Source: Litoditis marina
Lineage: Eukaryota > Nematoda > Chromadorea > Rhabditida > Rhabditidae
NCBI GenBank assembly: GCA_964036275.1
Contig: OZ038436.1
Coordinates: 9,640,147-9,704,146, forward strand
DNA length: 64,000 bases
Reading direction: 5' to 3'
Under the pieces are notes generated by a model. That model worked only from the letters and a program-made list of their open reading frames with translations. It did not search any database and was not told the origin of the DNA. Numbering within the stretch: position 1 is the stretch's first letter; the number at the start of each line of letters is the position of its first letter. Shown here piece after piece: positions 47,001 to 59,081 of this stretch. The position numbers and the translations under genes are program-made.

Positions 47001-47532
47001 TTGACCGGAGAGAGCATTGAATTCGCCGGAAAAGCCGTGGTGGCCTTGGCTTCCGACAAGAAGGTGAACAACAAGAGCGGCAGGGTCATGATGACATACG
47101 ACGTCGCCAGGGACTACGGGTTCAAGGACATCGACAGTGAGTGAACATAATGCGGATGAATGTTTCGTGCTGAGTATATACCAATTAGGCGTTGAAGTAA
47201 AATGGACGCAACTTTTATTTTGTCAACAACTTTGAACTGTTTTCCAGACAAACGCCAATGGACATTCGAAAGAAAAAAATGACTGGAAATATTTCATAAT
47301 TGCATCTTTTCTTGTTTGTAAAACAAAACGAGGAGGGGGGGGGCACAATTAAAAAGAGTTTTAATAAGTTTTGATATAAATAAATATAAATTCTCCAGAC
47401 AAATTGCCAATGGACATCCGTCAAGTTTCAACTGCACTCGACTATTTTGGATACACCAACATCGCCAAATGTGTACCCGGTTTCATTCGAATCCCCCTGT
47501 TTGGAATGCATTTCGCATCCTATAAGTTCTAA
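41072..47532 (+). CDS. Short-chain dehydrogenase/reductase, DHRS1-like, 325 aa
   Basis: Eight exons: 41072-41129, 42514-42636, 43823-43968, 44684-44814, 45420-45501, 46092-46238, 46980-47136, 47399-47532; phases agree throughout (978 nt with TAA). The Rossmann-fold cofactor loop is TGASRGIG (residues 13-20). NCAFSA replaces the usual NNAG. Catalytic residues: Ser161 in NISSAGA, then Tyr174 and Lys178 in YGVGK; NCAFSA supplies Asn102. The WPGMVKTEM motif fits an NAD(P)(H) SDR. Length and the C-terminal extension after the core (to ~325 residues) match the DHRS1 group rather than classical ~250-residue SDRs. It should reduce or oxidise small lipid or carbonyl substrates; the substrate is unknown. 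Introns contain two MITEs, a tRNA-derived sequence and partial exon copies. Confidence 0.95.
41270..41875. repeat. Three diverged ~200-bp repeats in dehydrogenase intron 1
   Basis: GTGGAGTGATAAGCAATGGA-type segments recur near 41274, 41517 and 41711, each with AACAGT-GAACTGC and a following TGTGAAAC/TTTGATTAACATTCG block. No frame is conserved. Confidence 0.7.
42919..43033. mobile_element. Foldback element in dehydrogenase intron 2
   Basis: AGTAGCGACACCGTACTACT (from 42932) is inverted as AGTAGTACGGTGTCGCTACT (to 43020); arms extend to GGCGTT/AACGCC. Flanking CAGTAAAAC repeats suggest a larger decayed element. Confidence 0.65.
43717..43822 (+). repeat. Triplicated 3' splice-site segment before exon 3
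   Basis: CATTCCAATGTTTCAG occurs at 43717-43732, 43774-43789 and 43807-43822; only the last is followed by the coding exon. The first two are potential decoy acceptors. Confidence 0.75.
44287..44418 (+). mobile_element. ~130-bp MITE family, copy 4 (dehydrogenase intron 3)
   Basis: TACTAGAAGTAAATTGAATA start, CAACAGATA end, with the shared GTGCACTTTGTCATTG centre. Confidence 0.7.
44481..44551 (-). tRNA. tRNA-derived pseudogene or SINE head
   Basis: On the minus strand a perfect pol III A box, TAGCGCAGTGG (44543-44533), and B box, GGTTCGATTCC (44501-44491), are correctly ordered. The D-arm (GCGC/GCGC) forms, but the T-stem and acceptor stem pair poorly and no anticodon arm is convincing. So it is not a working tRNA; a tRNA-derived SINE remnant is likely. 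Confidence 0.5.
45545..45660 (+). repeat. CT-rich tract in dehydrogenase intron 5
   Basis: Pyrimidine-rich stretch of TTTCTCT and CTCTCT runs, opposite in strand to the GA tracts at 31-37 kb. Confidence 0.8.
45898..45945 (+). pseudogene. Decayed copy of the start of dehydrogenase exon 6
   Basis: After a TTCCCAG acceptor, CTTAACCGCATGTCAGCGC aligns with exon 6 (CTAGACCGTATGTCGGCGG at 46092). About 40 nt match, with codons parallel (LNRMSAHMAVKL versus LDRMSADMAVEL), then the copy diverges and hits a stop. It lies 194 bp upstream of the real exon. Confidence 0.75.
46855..46962 (-). mobile_element. ~130-bp MITE family, copy 5 (dehydrogenase intron 6)
   Basis: Reverse orientation, shortened by an internal deletion (108 bp). 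It ends only 17 bp before exon 7, so it supplies part of the region where branch point and acceptor act. Confidence 0.7.
47248..47268 (+). pseudogene. Partial copy of the start of dehydrogenase exon 8
   Basis: TTTTCCAG then ACAAACGCCAATGGACATTC matches the first ~20 nt of exon 8 at 47399 with few changes. A further copy lies at about 55345-55363. Both are too short to be exons. Confidence 0.65.
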
Positions 47533-47574
47533 ATATCGATTAATTGATTTTTCTAAACACTCTTTGATGTTAAC

Positions 47575-48195
47575 ATGTCTGCGCCATCTTCATTTTACAT
47601 TATCTCGTGCGTGCTCTTTCGATTGGTGTTCATAGTTTGGTTGCGCGCCAAAATCTGTATCGTCCCAGTTTTTTGTACAACTGTACAACTATTGTTTTTG
47701 ATGTAAATAGTTGTTTGTTCATAAAGCTACCTCAAATTTCTTTAATTATTCGGTATAACATATTAGTGGGTTCAAATTTGGTACGCAAATGAGGTGTGTT
47801 ATTGCAGTCGAATGTTGTCAACTATGCTTATATGAAGGGCAAACGGTGGCAGCTAGTAGGTGACTGACTTTAAACGTTTCTCAAAGTTTATCGGGCAGAT
47901 TTTGAGAAACGATGTCTATGCCCTCTTCAGTTTACATTATCCCTCTGCGTGCTATTTGGATTTGTTTATAATTGGGTTTTGTGCCAAAATCGGTATCAAG
48001 CCAGTTATTGTACAATTGTACAATGTTTTTTTAAATGTAAATAGTTATTTATTTATGAAGCTACCCCAAATGTGCTTCATTATTTGGTATAACATATTAG
48101 TGGGTTCAAGTTTGGTAGGCAAATAAAGTGTTTTACCGCCGTCGAATGTTGTAAACCATGTTTATGTCCAAACGCGAGTGGAGTCAGCTAGTACT
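47575..48195. repeat. Tandem ~335-bp duplication downstream of the dehydrogenase
   Basis: 47575-47860 and 47910-48195 align with several indels: shared TTTACATTATC, GCGCC/TGTGCCAAAATC, ATAACATATTAGTGGGTTCA and GTCGAATGTTGT. A weaker third copy is near 53225-53350. No coding frame is conserved. Confidence 0.75.
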
Positions 48196-48224
48196 GTTCC
48201 TTCATACACGCTTATTAAGATTTC

Positions 48225-48370
48225 GGACAAGAGGAGAGCGAGAGAGCATGAAGGTCAATGAGGCCGCAGACAGTCTGCGTCTCTCTGACCTGCACTATTT
48301 GGTCGAGGCCGCTACAAAACTGGCTGGCCAATTGGCTGGGAATGGTCTGAGTATAGAGTGCTATCAGGCC
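48225..48370. repeat. Palindrome-centred dispersed repeat, copy 1 of 3
   Basis: GAGAGAGCATGAAGGTCAAT leads into an imperfect palindrome (GCAGAC-AGTCTGC, then TCTCTCTGACC). Related copies: 50979-51060 and 52430-52560; copies 1 and 3 also share CCAATTGGCTGGG. Function unknown, probably an old inverted-repeat element. Confidence 0.6.
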
Positions 48371-48399
48371 ATGGATAACCACTAACTTCATTAAGTGCC

Positions 48400-51300
48400 T
48401 CTTGTTAAACGTGAGTTTTCGTTTTTTTCGTTCTGAAAATTTTCCGTTTCGCCACTGTGTTTCTGTCTCGAAAATCTGCACAACTGAAAAAGTCTACTCA
48501 ATGTACTTCTTGCAGCTTATAAAAACTCATGCAATAAATGATCTGGAAATAGCTGTTGAACATATTTGAAAATAGCCTACATCTTTCACTGGAAGATATA
48601 ACACAGTCGAATGTGGCACGTTAACGATATATCAGGTCGTTAATCGTGTTAATTCAATGCATTGGCTATTCCAAACAGATGTATATAGAATAACGGAAAC
48701 TATATAGAATGAACCCTCTATGTACATGAATTCAAAAAATTAGTCATCTAAAACTGAAGAGAACCAAAGTGTAATTCGTATGCTCAATGCTTTTAGAATG
48801 TTGATAAATTCGTGCAGCTACTTAGTGAAATCATTTGAAGCGTGCATAATGCCAATGGAAAAACTCAAATGAATGTTTCGTACTCGACATATTACTAAAG
48901 AGTTCGGCTAAGGTCTCATTGTGTGAGCCATTGTGATACTGCCGAAAAAATGTATCATGTATTGATCACGCGGGTACAATAAGGAAAACTGATACAAACG
49001 TATATGTTGCCTCTGATTTTAGTAGTGTGGTCTATTTAGTTGTATTACATCAGTTCCTGATTGTATTTTTGTGATAACTACTATGTAAACATCATGTCCA
49101 TGTACTCGTTACTGTACTGTGGATATTTCTCATTCTATGACTGTGCTCTCCATTTTCGTGTTTTCACTTTTGTTCTCTTTTTCCATTCTTTCATCATCAT
49201 TTATTAATTTACGCCTTCGCTTTAGTATCTACCTAAAACGGAGTGAAAATTGAATTACAAAGGTTAGATCAAAACTATTAGCATCCATCATTTGACTTTT
49301 AATACAATCAAACGCTTATTCATCAGGCTTATTCATATTCAAAACAAGCTGTGAGAGTTGTGTGATGCTAAGATTTCACCTCACTTTGAAGTGTAGGATC
49401 TTGAAAATTGTTCTTTTTCTTTCAGTCTAATGCAGTTATTTACGACCTTGTATTTACGCCTTTTTGTCTTATTCTAAATTACCTTACAACAGCAAAGAGT
49501 CTACTTCATCTATCTCACACCAAGTATGAAAACTACAGGTGAACTTATCTGTTCCGTGTTGTACTAAATTTCCTGGCTGTATAATGATTTCTTCCATTCA
49601 TGTATTCATAGAAATCTCACTCAAAACTTGAACCAATTATTCGGTTGAATACAAACACGGATGAGTGTAGCACGTCCTCTATATAGGAAGTATTGACTCG
49701 TATTCTTTCAATGTGCAGTGCAAACTCCAATCAGCCATTTCATACAAACTAAAACTACAAAAGCACGGTATGTGTACATGAAAAAACAAAATAGTCTAAC
49801 ATAATTCTAGCTCGAATAGTAGAAAAATATGAAGTTTCTCACCACACGCTATTGTGGGATTTGGTATGGTGTTTATTTGACATCGCTGGTCATTCTGATG
49901 TGGTTTCACAAGTAACTTCGTAGAAAACTGTAATTGGCATTGAATCTGAAATCGAAAAAGCGCGGGTCCGAAAAGGCCCTAGAAGGGCCGAGAATCTGAT
50001 ATCGACCACGCTTTCATCAATCTTGAATTCAATTGTGTTGCACTACTCTACATTTTTTTCCATTTTCCGAGTATACGCTAGGGTGAACAAGAAAAGAACA
50101 AAGTTTTGTATTTGAGATGAAAAATGTCGTTCTATGCGGTCCTAATAGCGTAATTTCGCACGGACTCAAAGGGAACTTTTCCTATGAATAAAACTCTTCA
50201 ATTGTTTGTAGAACGCAGAATATTGAAATTACCTATGTTATCTGATGAGCCCTCGAACTTTTGTAGATACTCAATTAAAATATTAGGAGCTCTCGAAAAC
50301 CTAAGCAATCAATTGTAACACCGATTACCTGAGAAACGAGAAAATACAACTTCAGCCAAAACCCCATAACTTAGGGAAGAGTATGGATTTACTTGGAACA
50401 CGGTTAACCCAATGGATTGCGCTAAACAGACTTTAAATTCGTATGGTTCTTTCAACAAAAAATGTATTATTCGTTCATTCATTTGGCTATATTCAAAGAA
50501 TGTGGCATTCGCATCAGAGAAAGATAATAAAATAGAGAAATAATTGATGTCATAAGATTTTAAATGGTTTACAATTCTCTTTTTGTATGATGTTGTATCG
50601 GAGAGGTTGGAACATTAGTGTTTGAATATATATTAGAATAGGTAATGCAATATATTACCTATTCTATTTTATATTTGAAATGTACATTAAAAGTATCAAT
50701 AAAATTGTCGTGCAGATATATTAAATACTAGCATTCTAAGGTTTATAGAGCTTACTATTAACAAGTGCATCTCTATCTCTTCCATTGATGTGGCTGAAAA
50801 GAGATAAGTGTGAGTTTCTCGTTTCTTTATTTCCATACCGAGACAATGATTACTGATGAATTGGAGTACATCGGTTGAGTGTTGCACGATATTTATAAAA
50901 TAGGACTCCAGTCATTCTCTTCAATGCACATCCGCAAGTCATTACCTCAAAACGATCCGCGTCAATTTTTTGCGATTAGCGAGAGAGCACAGAGGTCAAT
51001 GGGGACGCAGCAAAGCGGAGGTAGTCTGCGTCTCTCTGATCTGCAAACTCTCTCGGCCTCTCTGAGCAGTTTGGAGAACATGTTTCTTCGCGAATTGAAC
51101 GTTTTCACAATGTAGAAATAGGGTTTCGGTGTAGGACAACCTAAAAAACAAAAACAAAAAAACTAAATATGAGCAAAGAAACGATGTGATAAAATATGGA
51201 GTCGTGGAAGATAGAAAAGGAAATGATCTTTTCGAATGGTTTCATCTTATTCCATTCCATATTCCACAAATTCGGACCAAAAATCACGGGACCAAACTAC

Positions 51301-54300
51301 AAACCCAGCAAAATAGAGCAACATACACCGTACAGACTTGAAATCAGCGGAACGTGTATCAAACACGCGAATGTCAGGATTGTATTCCGTATTTCCTTCC
51401 AGTTTTGACGTGTTCATGAACAAAAAATGCGTATTTCTTCTACCAGATTATGTCGTTATCCTATTACATGTTTGATTACACAACCTTTCAAAAAACCAAA
51501 TAATGGATCATGTGTGAGGTAAGTGTATCAAAGCACTTACAAATTACACCACGAAAATTGATCCGTTAAAGTACGAAAAAAAAACTAAGAACGCAGAGCG
51601 ACAACGTGATTTGAACAGAGCGTGGATTATATTTAAAATTAGAAGACATTTCAAATATCAAACAACCAGAGTTTCTGGTAATTTAAAAAATTCTGGTAAT
51701 TTACAGTGAATTTCCAGAATAGTGAAAGCGTCAAATAATATATTAAAAGCAACAAAATTGGTAAGTTTGGAGCAAAAGTTGAAACTCATAATTGTAGATC
51801 TCAAATCCCTCACAGGTTCAGTGGCCGTATTTTGTAAGCTCAAGTAGCCATGTAAGTTACAAGATCAATTTTTCAATGGGTAACTTCTGTCTCAGTTTTA
51901 ATAGTTCCTCTGTATTTCATTTGCTTTCAATTACCATTCAGACCATTAAAAAGTACCATTCAGCTCTTCAAAAATGGGCAAAGAAACTGTCGGACCAAGA
52001 GTAGCAGAAGTGATTAGTTTTCCATTCAAAATTTGTCCATGTAACTTTCATGGCTACTTGAGCTTACACAACACGGCTACTGAGATCACACTACCCATGT
52101 CCCAGAGAGCTACCTATAACCTATTTCGGAAACATTGAACTGCGTTGTGCAGCCAGAGTACGTGAGTTCATCAACTTTTACCACAATGCTCCGGTTTATT
52201 CGATTTTTTTAAGAAAAAAGTGAAATCTCAAAACCTTTTCCTCAAAAAAAAAATTGAAAGTTTGCGACGTGAAAAGTTTGTGGTTTTTCAGAGAAACTGA
52301 TGTTCCACAAAAAGTTTGAGAAGAATTCGATTAGGTTCTGAACCCCTTGATCTCAAGAGATTTATTTTTGTCTGAATACAGTTCTTGCCTCAGAAAGATT
52401 AGCGCCAACTTTCTGTGATAGCCCAGCTACAAAAGCGAGAGAGCATGCAGGTCAATGAGGTCGCAGACATCTGCGTCTCTCTTACCCACATACTATCTCG
52501 TCGGGGTCGCTACAAAAGTGGCTCACCAATTGGCTGGGCATTGTCTGAGGCTCTTCCCACTGAGAGCACCCACTTTGTCAGCGTGCCAATTAATTTCCAG
52601 GTTGTTTTTCACCACGCCGCGGTTATTAAAACACTATAATTTTTTGTTACTTTATGAAAATGTCAATGTGTTACGACGACACCCTAGGAAAATGCAAACG
52701 AGGTGAAATTTCTTCAAAGAAACACGAGGTGCAATGCATGAAAAATTATGTTCTTTTCAGAACATGTTTTGTAGGTTTTCGATTACGCAGCTGAAATACA
52801 TATGAGGAATACGAGAACTATGGTTATGAAGTTCAAATTAAGTTTAATCTATACTCTTTTTGTTACTTGCTTTCACGTTTCATTTGATGCTTATACAAAC
52901 ATTCCAAATGAACTATGAAGATCCGGTGTACTGGGACTTTATCCAGCAGTTGAATGTTGCGTGCCTTGTACTAAAGTAGTTACTAGGACCTTCCTTCAGT
53001 TCTACTAGTATATTCTTCCAAGTGCCATTTCCATAAAACCTTGTAATTATTACTCGTTCAAACAACTCTTTGATATTATTTCTCAAATCACGTTGTAGCT
53101 TTGCGTGTTTTTTGTGCTGGAATGTTACCAAACAAGTGGTTAGAAAACAAAAAGAAGAAAAATAAAGATATTTTGCCAGAATGAGTATCGTCTCATTTTT
53201 CGTACATTTCTGCACTTGTTGTTTTTGATGCACATAGTTTATTGTTCATGAAGCAATCTCAAAATTGTTGCATTTTCAATTCGAAAAGGTTAGTTCGATA
53301 AGTGTGTGCTGATGATGTAATTGCTAACTCAATCGAATGTTACAGACCGTGTTCATATCAACTTGTGAGAGATTCAAACCGATTACTTCTTTTTTATGCT
53401 CATCAGACTAAAACTATCAATTTTTCTGTGAAACGAAGCTGGTGTGTGACTAACCTTGTAACTTGTAACTTTGTTTCGACGAATCATGGTGAGAAAAAAG
53501 GTTTTAGGGGTCTTTGTCTTGTACCGAAATATGTTCAGAGGTGGTTTTTTTTTCAACAGAAATTTGTTGTAGTTCTTATTTGCGATGTGACTGATAATCT
53601 ATATTCATCGGAATTAACATATGACAGATTGGAAAGTGTGTATATCTTTCAGTTGAATGCTAACACGGTCAAGTGTAGCATTCCGTCTATATAGGAAGGC
53701 GTGAGCTTGTCTTTCAATAACACTGACATTCTCTGCTTGAGGAAAAATTGTATCAATATCAAATAGTATATGATCAATATCAAATTCACGTGACACGCAT
53801 GAAAACCCTGCCAGCTCTTCTGCGTGTTTTTGATCGACACACTCTCTTCTGCTAGTAAATTGTGTGGTCTCTGTTAAAGAATAGGAGACTACAGTATATC
53901 TCACTATTATATTCATACAAAACTTCACCATCACCTAAATAAATGTTAATGAAAGTATCCTCGTTTCCTAAAACTAATGGCCCAATTTCATATCCGTATC
54001 TGTCTCTAAAACAAGCTTATTTTCAATTTATTTTCAAGTTTATTTATACACATATTGTGCATCGGGACAGGTGAAGAATATTGAAAATAACATTGACTGA
54101 AGAAAAATAGAGAATTAATAAAAGGAATGTGTGTTGATCCATCTCGCAGTATTGGTAGTTGAATCCCGTTGCTTCTCGATTGACACTCTGGAGTTGTACT
54201 TTGTTATTTTATGTACTCATATTGACTAATTCACTTTTAGTAATCTATTATTTAGTTATCTTCGTTGTTTTAGTTTCAATATTAAAGTATTATTCCATTT

Positions 54301-55900
54301 TATTTACCTTCTGCTAAATCATCTTATTTACTTATGTTTTCACTACATTGGGGTTGACCAGGAAAGGGCATTTTATTTTACTTTCACCTATACATTCTAT
54401 AATTTATTTTTTTATGTCCTCACTTCACTATGTCTTCTTTTATATGCGTAGATGTCGATCAAATATAACTGGGTACGATTTCATTCCTTCAACCATGCAA
54501 TAAACTTGAAAAAGAGCGATTCATACAATGGAAGGCAGAATACAGATATGGGAAAAATTCTGCTGATGAGACACGTTCCTTCAATTAAGTTTTGTTTCGA
54601 TTTCAAAAAATAGAGTTTCAACAATTAACAGTCTATATGAGTTCGTTGAATTCATTATTATTGCAATTATTATATTTTTCACTAGACATTATTACAACTA
54701 ACACAAGCATCATGGTTTCACTTGACAAACTCATACTGTCTACAAACGCGTCTCAATGTTTCAGGTCTGACCGTTGTATTTCTGTCAGTTAAGGGCAAAC
54801 TCAGTCGGGTGTAGCACGTCATCTATAGAATATGTCGAGCCGTGTTTTTGCAATGAGAAGAATTTTCGGGTCGGTAATATTCATGAAAGCTTGGATTATG
54901 TAGTTGACCTTGTTGATATCTAACTATTTCCCTTGCACAAAAGTTTGTTACATTTTAGATAATTGATATTTATTGTTTCATTACGCGTTGTTTCGAGGCG
55001 GTATTGTGAATAGTAAACTAACAAAAAACTTACAGTAGAGTAAATGGACAGAAAATTTGAAATTCATAGAAACGATGCTGAACTTATTGCAATGATTCAA
55101 AACTATATTTGATGGCTGTTGAAAATACGTATTATATCGAAAACTTACCACAACGAGAACCGAATAGACCCCTTTTTAATTGTTTGAATTACAAAAATTA
55201 AAGATTTGAAATCGCATCAAGACTAGTTACCGTAGGATTTGAATTGAAAACCGTTTCATTATTGGGAAATATTTATCCAGAAGCCGAATAAGATTATTTG
55301 GGATACCTAGAAAAATAATTTCCCACTCTTCAACTGTTTTCAGACAAAACGCAAATGGACATCAAGTTTCCACTATTCTGTGAAAGGGTTCTCCATCCTC
55401 ATTGCAAAACTTTTGTATGGGCTTTTTATTGGCACGTGATATTACTTGACAGTGTGAGATCTTCGAAATAGTTCGGAATCACTTTGTTGATGTACAACCA
55501 TATCAGATCATCTGAAAACTTTGAGCAGGACATTGATAGAGCCACGTCGAATACTTTCGTGCTCTTTCGTCACTCCAATGTTGCATGCCTTCTACTAGAA
55601 TTATATTGAAATCAAGTGGTCGTTCCGCCAAACTGAAGCCATTTCAGACCAAAACAATGTCAATGAAGGAAAATAATTCTCAGAAACACTTCACTAAATT
55701 GATCTTCTGACTGTATTTCGATTCGGCTTGAATGAAAATTGTTCCAAATTACCTTCTAAACACCCTGAATTGTGTCCCGATTGTTCATTTTTCCGCTGAA
55801 AACGCCATTTTATGCTTTCTTTGTGTTGAAGTGACCTCGACCCTTTTGATATTACACAGAAAAGACCGATGGCCTTATAAGACGCTGGTAAACTCTACCA
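48400..55900. other. Gene-free interval of decayed dispersed repeats
   Basis: I find no exon with supported splice sites here. A recurring segment, GTGTAGCAC followed by TCTATATAGG or similar, appears at about 49664, 53670 and 54807, with a related one at 45707. A 12-bp hairpin (AGAATAGGTAAT/ATTACCTATTCT) is at about 50634-50665. Confidence 0.5.
51821..52080. mobile_element. Diverged relative of the 241-bp MITE
   Basis: GTGGCCGTATTTTGTAAGCT at the left is roughly inverted as AGCTTACACAACACGGCTAC at the right, with CAAGTAGCCATG/CATGGCTACTTG further in. Same end sequence as 40745-40985. Confidence 0.65.
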
Positions 55901-55941
55901 AAGTCTGTTGTTCTTTCAATTGTCAGTCAATCTACACTACT

Positions 55942-56067
55942 TATACTAGAAGTAAATTGAATACTCACGTAAAGTTAGCATTCTAATGAGTAGTCGTGCA
56001 CTTTTCGATTGCACGTTTCTGAGTTCTGCTGTGTTTAACATGTTTCGTGCGGTTGACTAACAGTATA
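55942..56067 (+). mobile_element. ~130-bp MITE family, copy 6
   Basis: TATACTAGAAGTAAATTGAA start and AACAGTATA end; lies 130 bp upstream of the first transthyretin-like gene. Confidence 0.75.
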
Positions 56068-56198
56068 ATGTTTCATTCTTCCTTGACAAAGTTATTTTGT
56101 TGTACTATGACTTCCGTAGAGAGTAGTAGCCCAATAAAATATAGCTGAAATTGTCTGTTTTTCACTTGAATGTTTCACTGTCATCATATAATTTCAGA

Positions 56199-57436
56199 AT
56201 GAAGCTGCTCGTTGCCCTTTGTCTGGTTTCGTCCTGTGTGGCTCTTCCGTTTTTCGGAACCGTGCAGTCGGTTGCCGTAACCGGAAAACTGACCTGTAAC
56301 GGAAAACCCGCCGAAAACGTCAAGGTCAAACTATACGAGAGAGAAATCGGTAGGGAATTCTGTTGGAACGTTCAAGTTTATCAAATCTTTGTAACTTAGT
56401 TTGTTGATAGTTTTGAACAAAAATGAATATCAATAACTCTTGAGGAGTGCCTGATTCATATTTGTAGTTCCATCCCGGTACACGCCTTAATTTTCGAATT
56501 TTGACCAAAAAACCACGGTGATCAAATTACAAACACAGTGAGATGGGTCCACGTTAACCGTGTGCGTTGATTTGAGAATAAATCGTTCAAGTGAAATTGG
56601 TCAGTTTCATACTCAGAAAACTTCACGTTTCTCTTTGATTAGTGTGTAATTTCATGTACAATTGCATGAGCACAAGAGTTTTTAGTGTTCAAGTGAATTT
56701 CACGATACGCATAACTGATCTTTGCAATTTCGAATAAAAATGGTTTATTTTAGTTCTGGACAAACTCCTCGACGAGAAATTCTCCAATTCTGAGGGAAAA
56801 TTCGATCTGTCGGGAAAGAAGAAGGAAACCTCTACCATTGACCCTAAAGTCAACATCTACCACAAGTGCAACTATGAGGGAGTGGGTTACTAGTTTCATT
56901 TTCAATTATGAACAGACAAATTGTATTATAGTTGTATTACTGGTTACACAATTTTAACTACTATACCACTACTGGTTGCCTTCGTACCAGTGGATAAATG
57001 AACTTGTACATTTTAAAGTGATTGTAGAATAGGAGTTCTGAATACAGAGTAGTGTTTCAATGTATCAATATCAATCGATATTATCGATAAGTATCAATCG
57101 ATAAGTATCAATCGATATTATCGATAAGTATCAAAGAAAGGACATCACGTAAAACGTCAGGAGCGAATCACTATTTTTTCGTAATCTAGAGCATCTTTGT
57201 TTTAATTTTCAATCTTTTCTTCTTCCAAGCAGCTTGGTCAAAAAGATCATTCCGTTATCCTTCATAAACTGTATTTCTAAAGCAGTTGAATGTTTCAGGT
57301 GTGCTACAAGAAGATCTCGGTGAAGATCCCCAAGAACTTTGTGACCGAGGGAGAATCTCCGTCGAAGACATTCGACATTGGGGAGCTCAATCTGGCTGGC
57401 GCCTTCTCCGGACAGACAACCGACTGTCTCAACTAG
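56199..57436 (+). CDS. Transthyretin-like family secreted protein 1, 138 aa
   Basis: Exons 56199-56349, 56754-56881 and 57299-57436 (417 nt with TAG). A signal peptide (MKLLVALCLVSSCVALP) is followed by QSVAVTGKLTCNGKPAENVK, the hallmark start of the nematode transthyretin-like (TTR-52-type) domain. The middle exon has STIDPKVNIYHKCNY; the last has CYKKISVKIP and ends TTDCLN. Conserved cysteines (TC, KC, CY, DC) fit two disulphides in a beta-sandwich. Family members are secreted; specific partners are unknown. An acceptor, ATTTCAG, lies one base before the ATG, so trans-splicing is likely. AATAAA is at 57459-57464. Confidence 0.95.
57062..57132. repeat. TATCAATCGATA repeats in intron 2
   Basis: Five ATCGATA-containing units spaced 12-17 bp, each partly palindromic. 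Short local repeat, no coding role. Confidence 0.75.
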
Positions 57437-58125
57437 ACACTATTGACACATTGGAAAGAATAAATAATAATTTCTCTTTAATTCGTTTGTTTGTTTCTTA
57501 TCTACAACTTTAAGAGTCTACTACAATTTCAATGTTTCCGAAAAGTTGGTTCTGTTGAAGTTGTATGAAAGAGACTATTGACAAACATGTGTAAAGAATA
57601 GAAAAAAATCTCGTGTTCAGTTTTTTTTCTTTCACCACTTTGGCTACAAACACCAACCTTTGCAGAAAATCCAAAAAGTTGTTGCGGTCCAAATAAGAGT
57701 ACTGTTGACAAGAAATCGGACAGAATAAATAACAATTGCTCTCATTTTATTTTATTTGTTTCTATTCTACTACTCAAGTTGAAAAAACTCGATTTGAACA
57801 AATACAATACTGTTTTCTGTTTCATCGTAGTTTGTACATTTTGTACATTGTACCCGGTAACATTTTGTACTATATAGTACACTGTATTTTACATATTTGG
57901 TACAAAGGGTGGTTTGTCCACTACAGATTGCTAGTGTTATTGTACAACTTGGCAGGATCACTATCTATACTTGTGACGCAGTATATATACACGCTGAAAC
58001 ACTAGATTGCATGTAATTTCAGTTTGCATTTACTTTTTTCACAACAAATAACTTTTGAGTTTGAAAACTTTTCCGGTAAAACTTACTCCAACTGTGGTGA
58101 AAGCACAATGACTAATCCTACGGAA

Positions 58126-58412
58126 CATCACGTGTACGTCACGTGATCTACATCAGTTCATCAGGAGTGAATCACATTTGATATCAACACACGTGACAGT
58201 TTTCCGTTGCGAGTTCCAAATCATGTTTTGAGGCGAAAAGATTATATCTCACTTAGTCGTACCAATTTTAGTACCATACACAATCATCAATCACGTGCAC
58301 AGTGACCAAGAAAATATAAGATCACGTGTATATCACGTGATCTACCTGAGTTCATTATCAGTGAATCACTTTTGATGTCACCACACGTGACAGTTTTGCG
58401 TCGCTAGTTGAA
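58126..58412. promoter_or_regulatory. Two ~95-bp direct repeats rich in CACGTG
   Basis: Repeats at about 58126-58226 and 58319-58412 share ATCACGTGTA, TCACGTGATCTAC, GTGAATCAC, TTTGAT and CACACGTGACAGTTTT. About seven CACGTG cores in 290 bp lie ~700 bp upstream of the second transthyretin-like gene. Possible bHLH-bound element; inference. Confidence 0.4.
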
Positions 58413-58926
58413 CTTGAACTTTCTTTTCCAACTCTCCTCGCAGGCCAAATATTGACACTCCGACTTGCTGCCATTGGTAATATTGACTCTAAGGGGAGGG
58501 CGAAAAGTAGGAAAGTAAAGAAGTGAACAAGTATAAAAGTGAAAAGTTGACAGAGATGTGATCTGCCAACTACAGTTCTTGAGCATTTTTGAGTCATTCC
58601 ACTAGAAGAATTATTTGTTTGACTTGTGACGCATCCTATATGCTGAAACACTGGTATGCGGAAAATGTTTGACATGATTTAACTTGCACAATTGCTTGTT
58701 CTGAAATCATTACAAAAGTGTGTAGCTTAATTTCATTATTATGTTTTGAATCTTTCGTCACATAACACCACAACAAAGGGATTTGGTAGCTCAAATCTTT
58801 CTTGATGTTATTTTTGTGACTGTTTTTGCTCGGAAATATAACTAGTCGCGTTTTCTTCCATTTACTATCCTTTTTATTAAAGTATACAATAGAGAAAGTA
58901 TAGTATCGTAGTTCTATCATTTCAGA

Positions 58927-58975
58927 ATGCAGTTCATTGTCTTACTGTGACTATGGGGCCCTTTTGGAGTGTCTT
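58927..58975 (+). pseudogene. Pseudo-exon 1 of a transthyretin-like gene
   Basis: TTTCAG|A then ATGCAGTTCATTGTCTTACT matches the first exon of the second gene (ATGCAGTTCCTCATCCTTCT) and keeps CCCTTTTGG-AGT further on. A TGA falls at codon 8 and the match ends after ~45 nt. A remnant of a tandem duplication 155 bp upstream of the real exon. Confidence 0.8.
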
Positions 58976-59081
58976 GAATGTATATTCCAGTAAATTAGTA
59001 TAGTATAATATAATATTGTAAATATTGTAATATACTGGTTAATGTACAATGTATAGTAATTTCTTACTCTTTTATTTCAGA

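Noticed and set aside
51196..51408. 70-codon open frame
   Set aside because: No splice sites, signal or similarity; its sequence overlaps a short dispersed repeat also seen near 56490.
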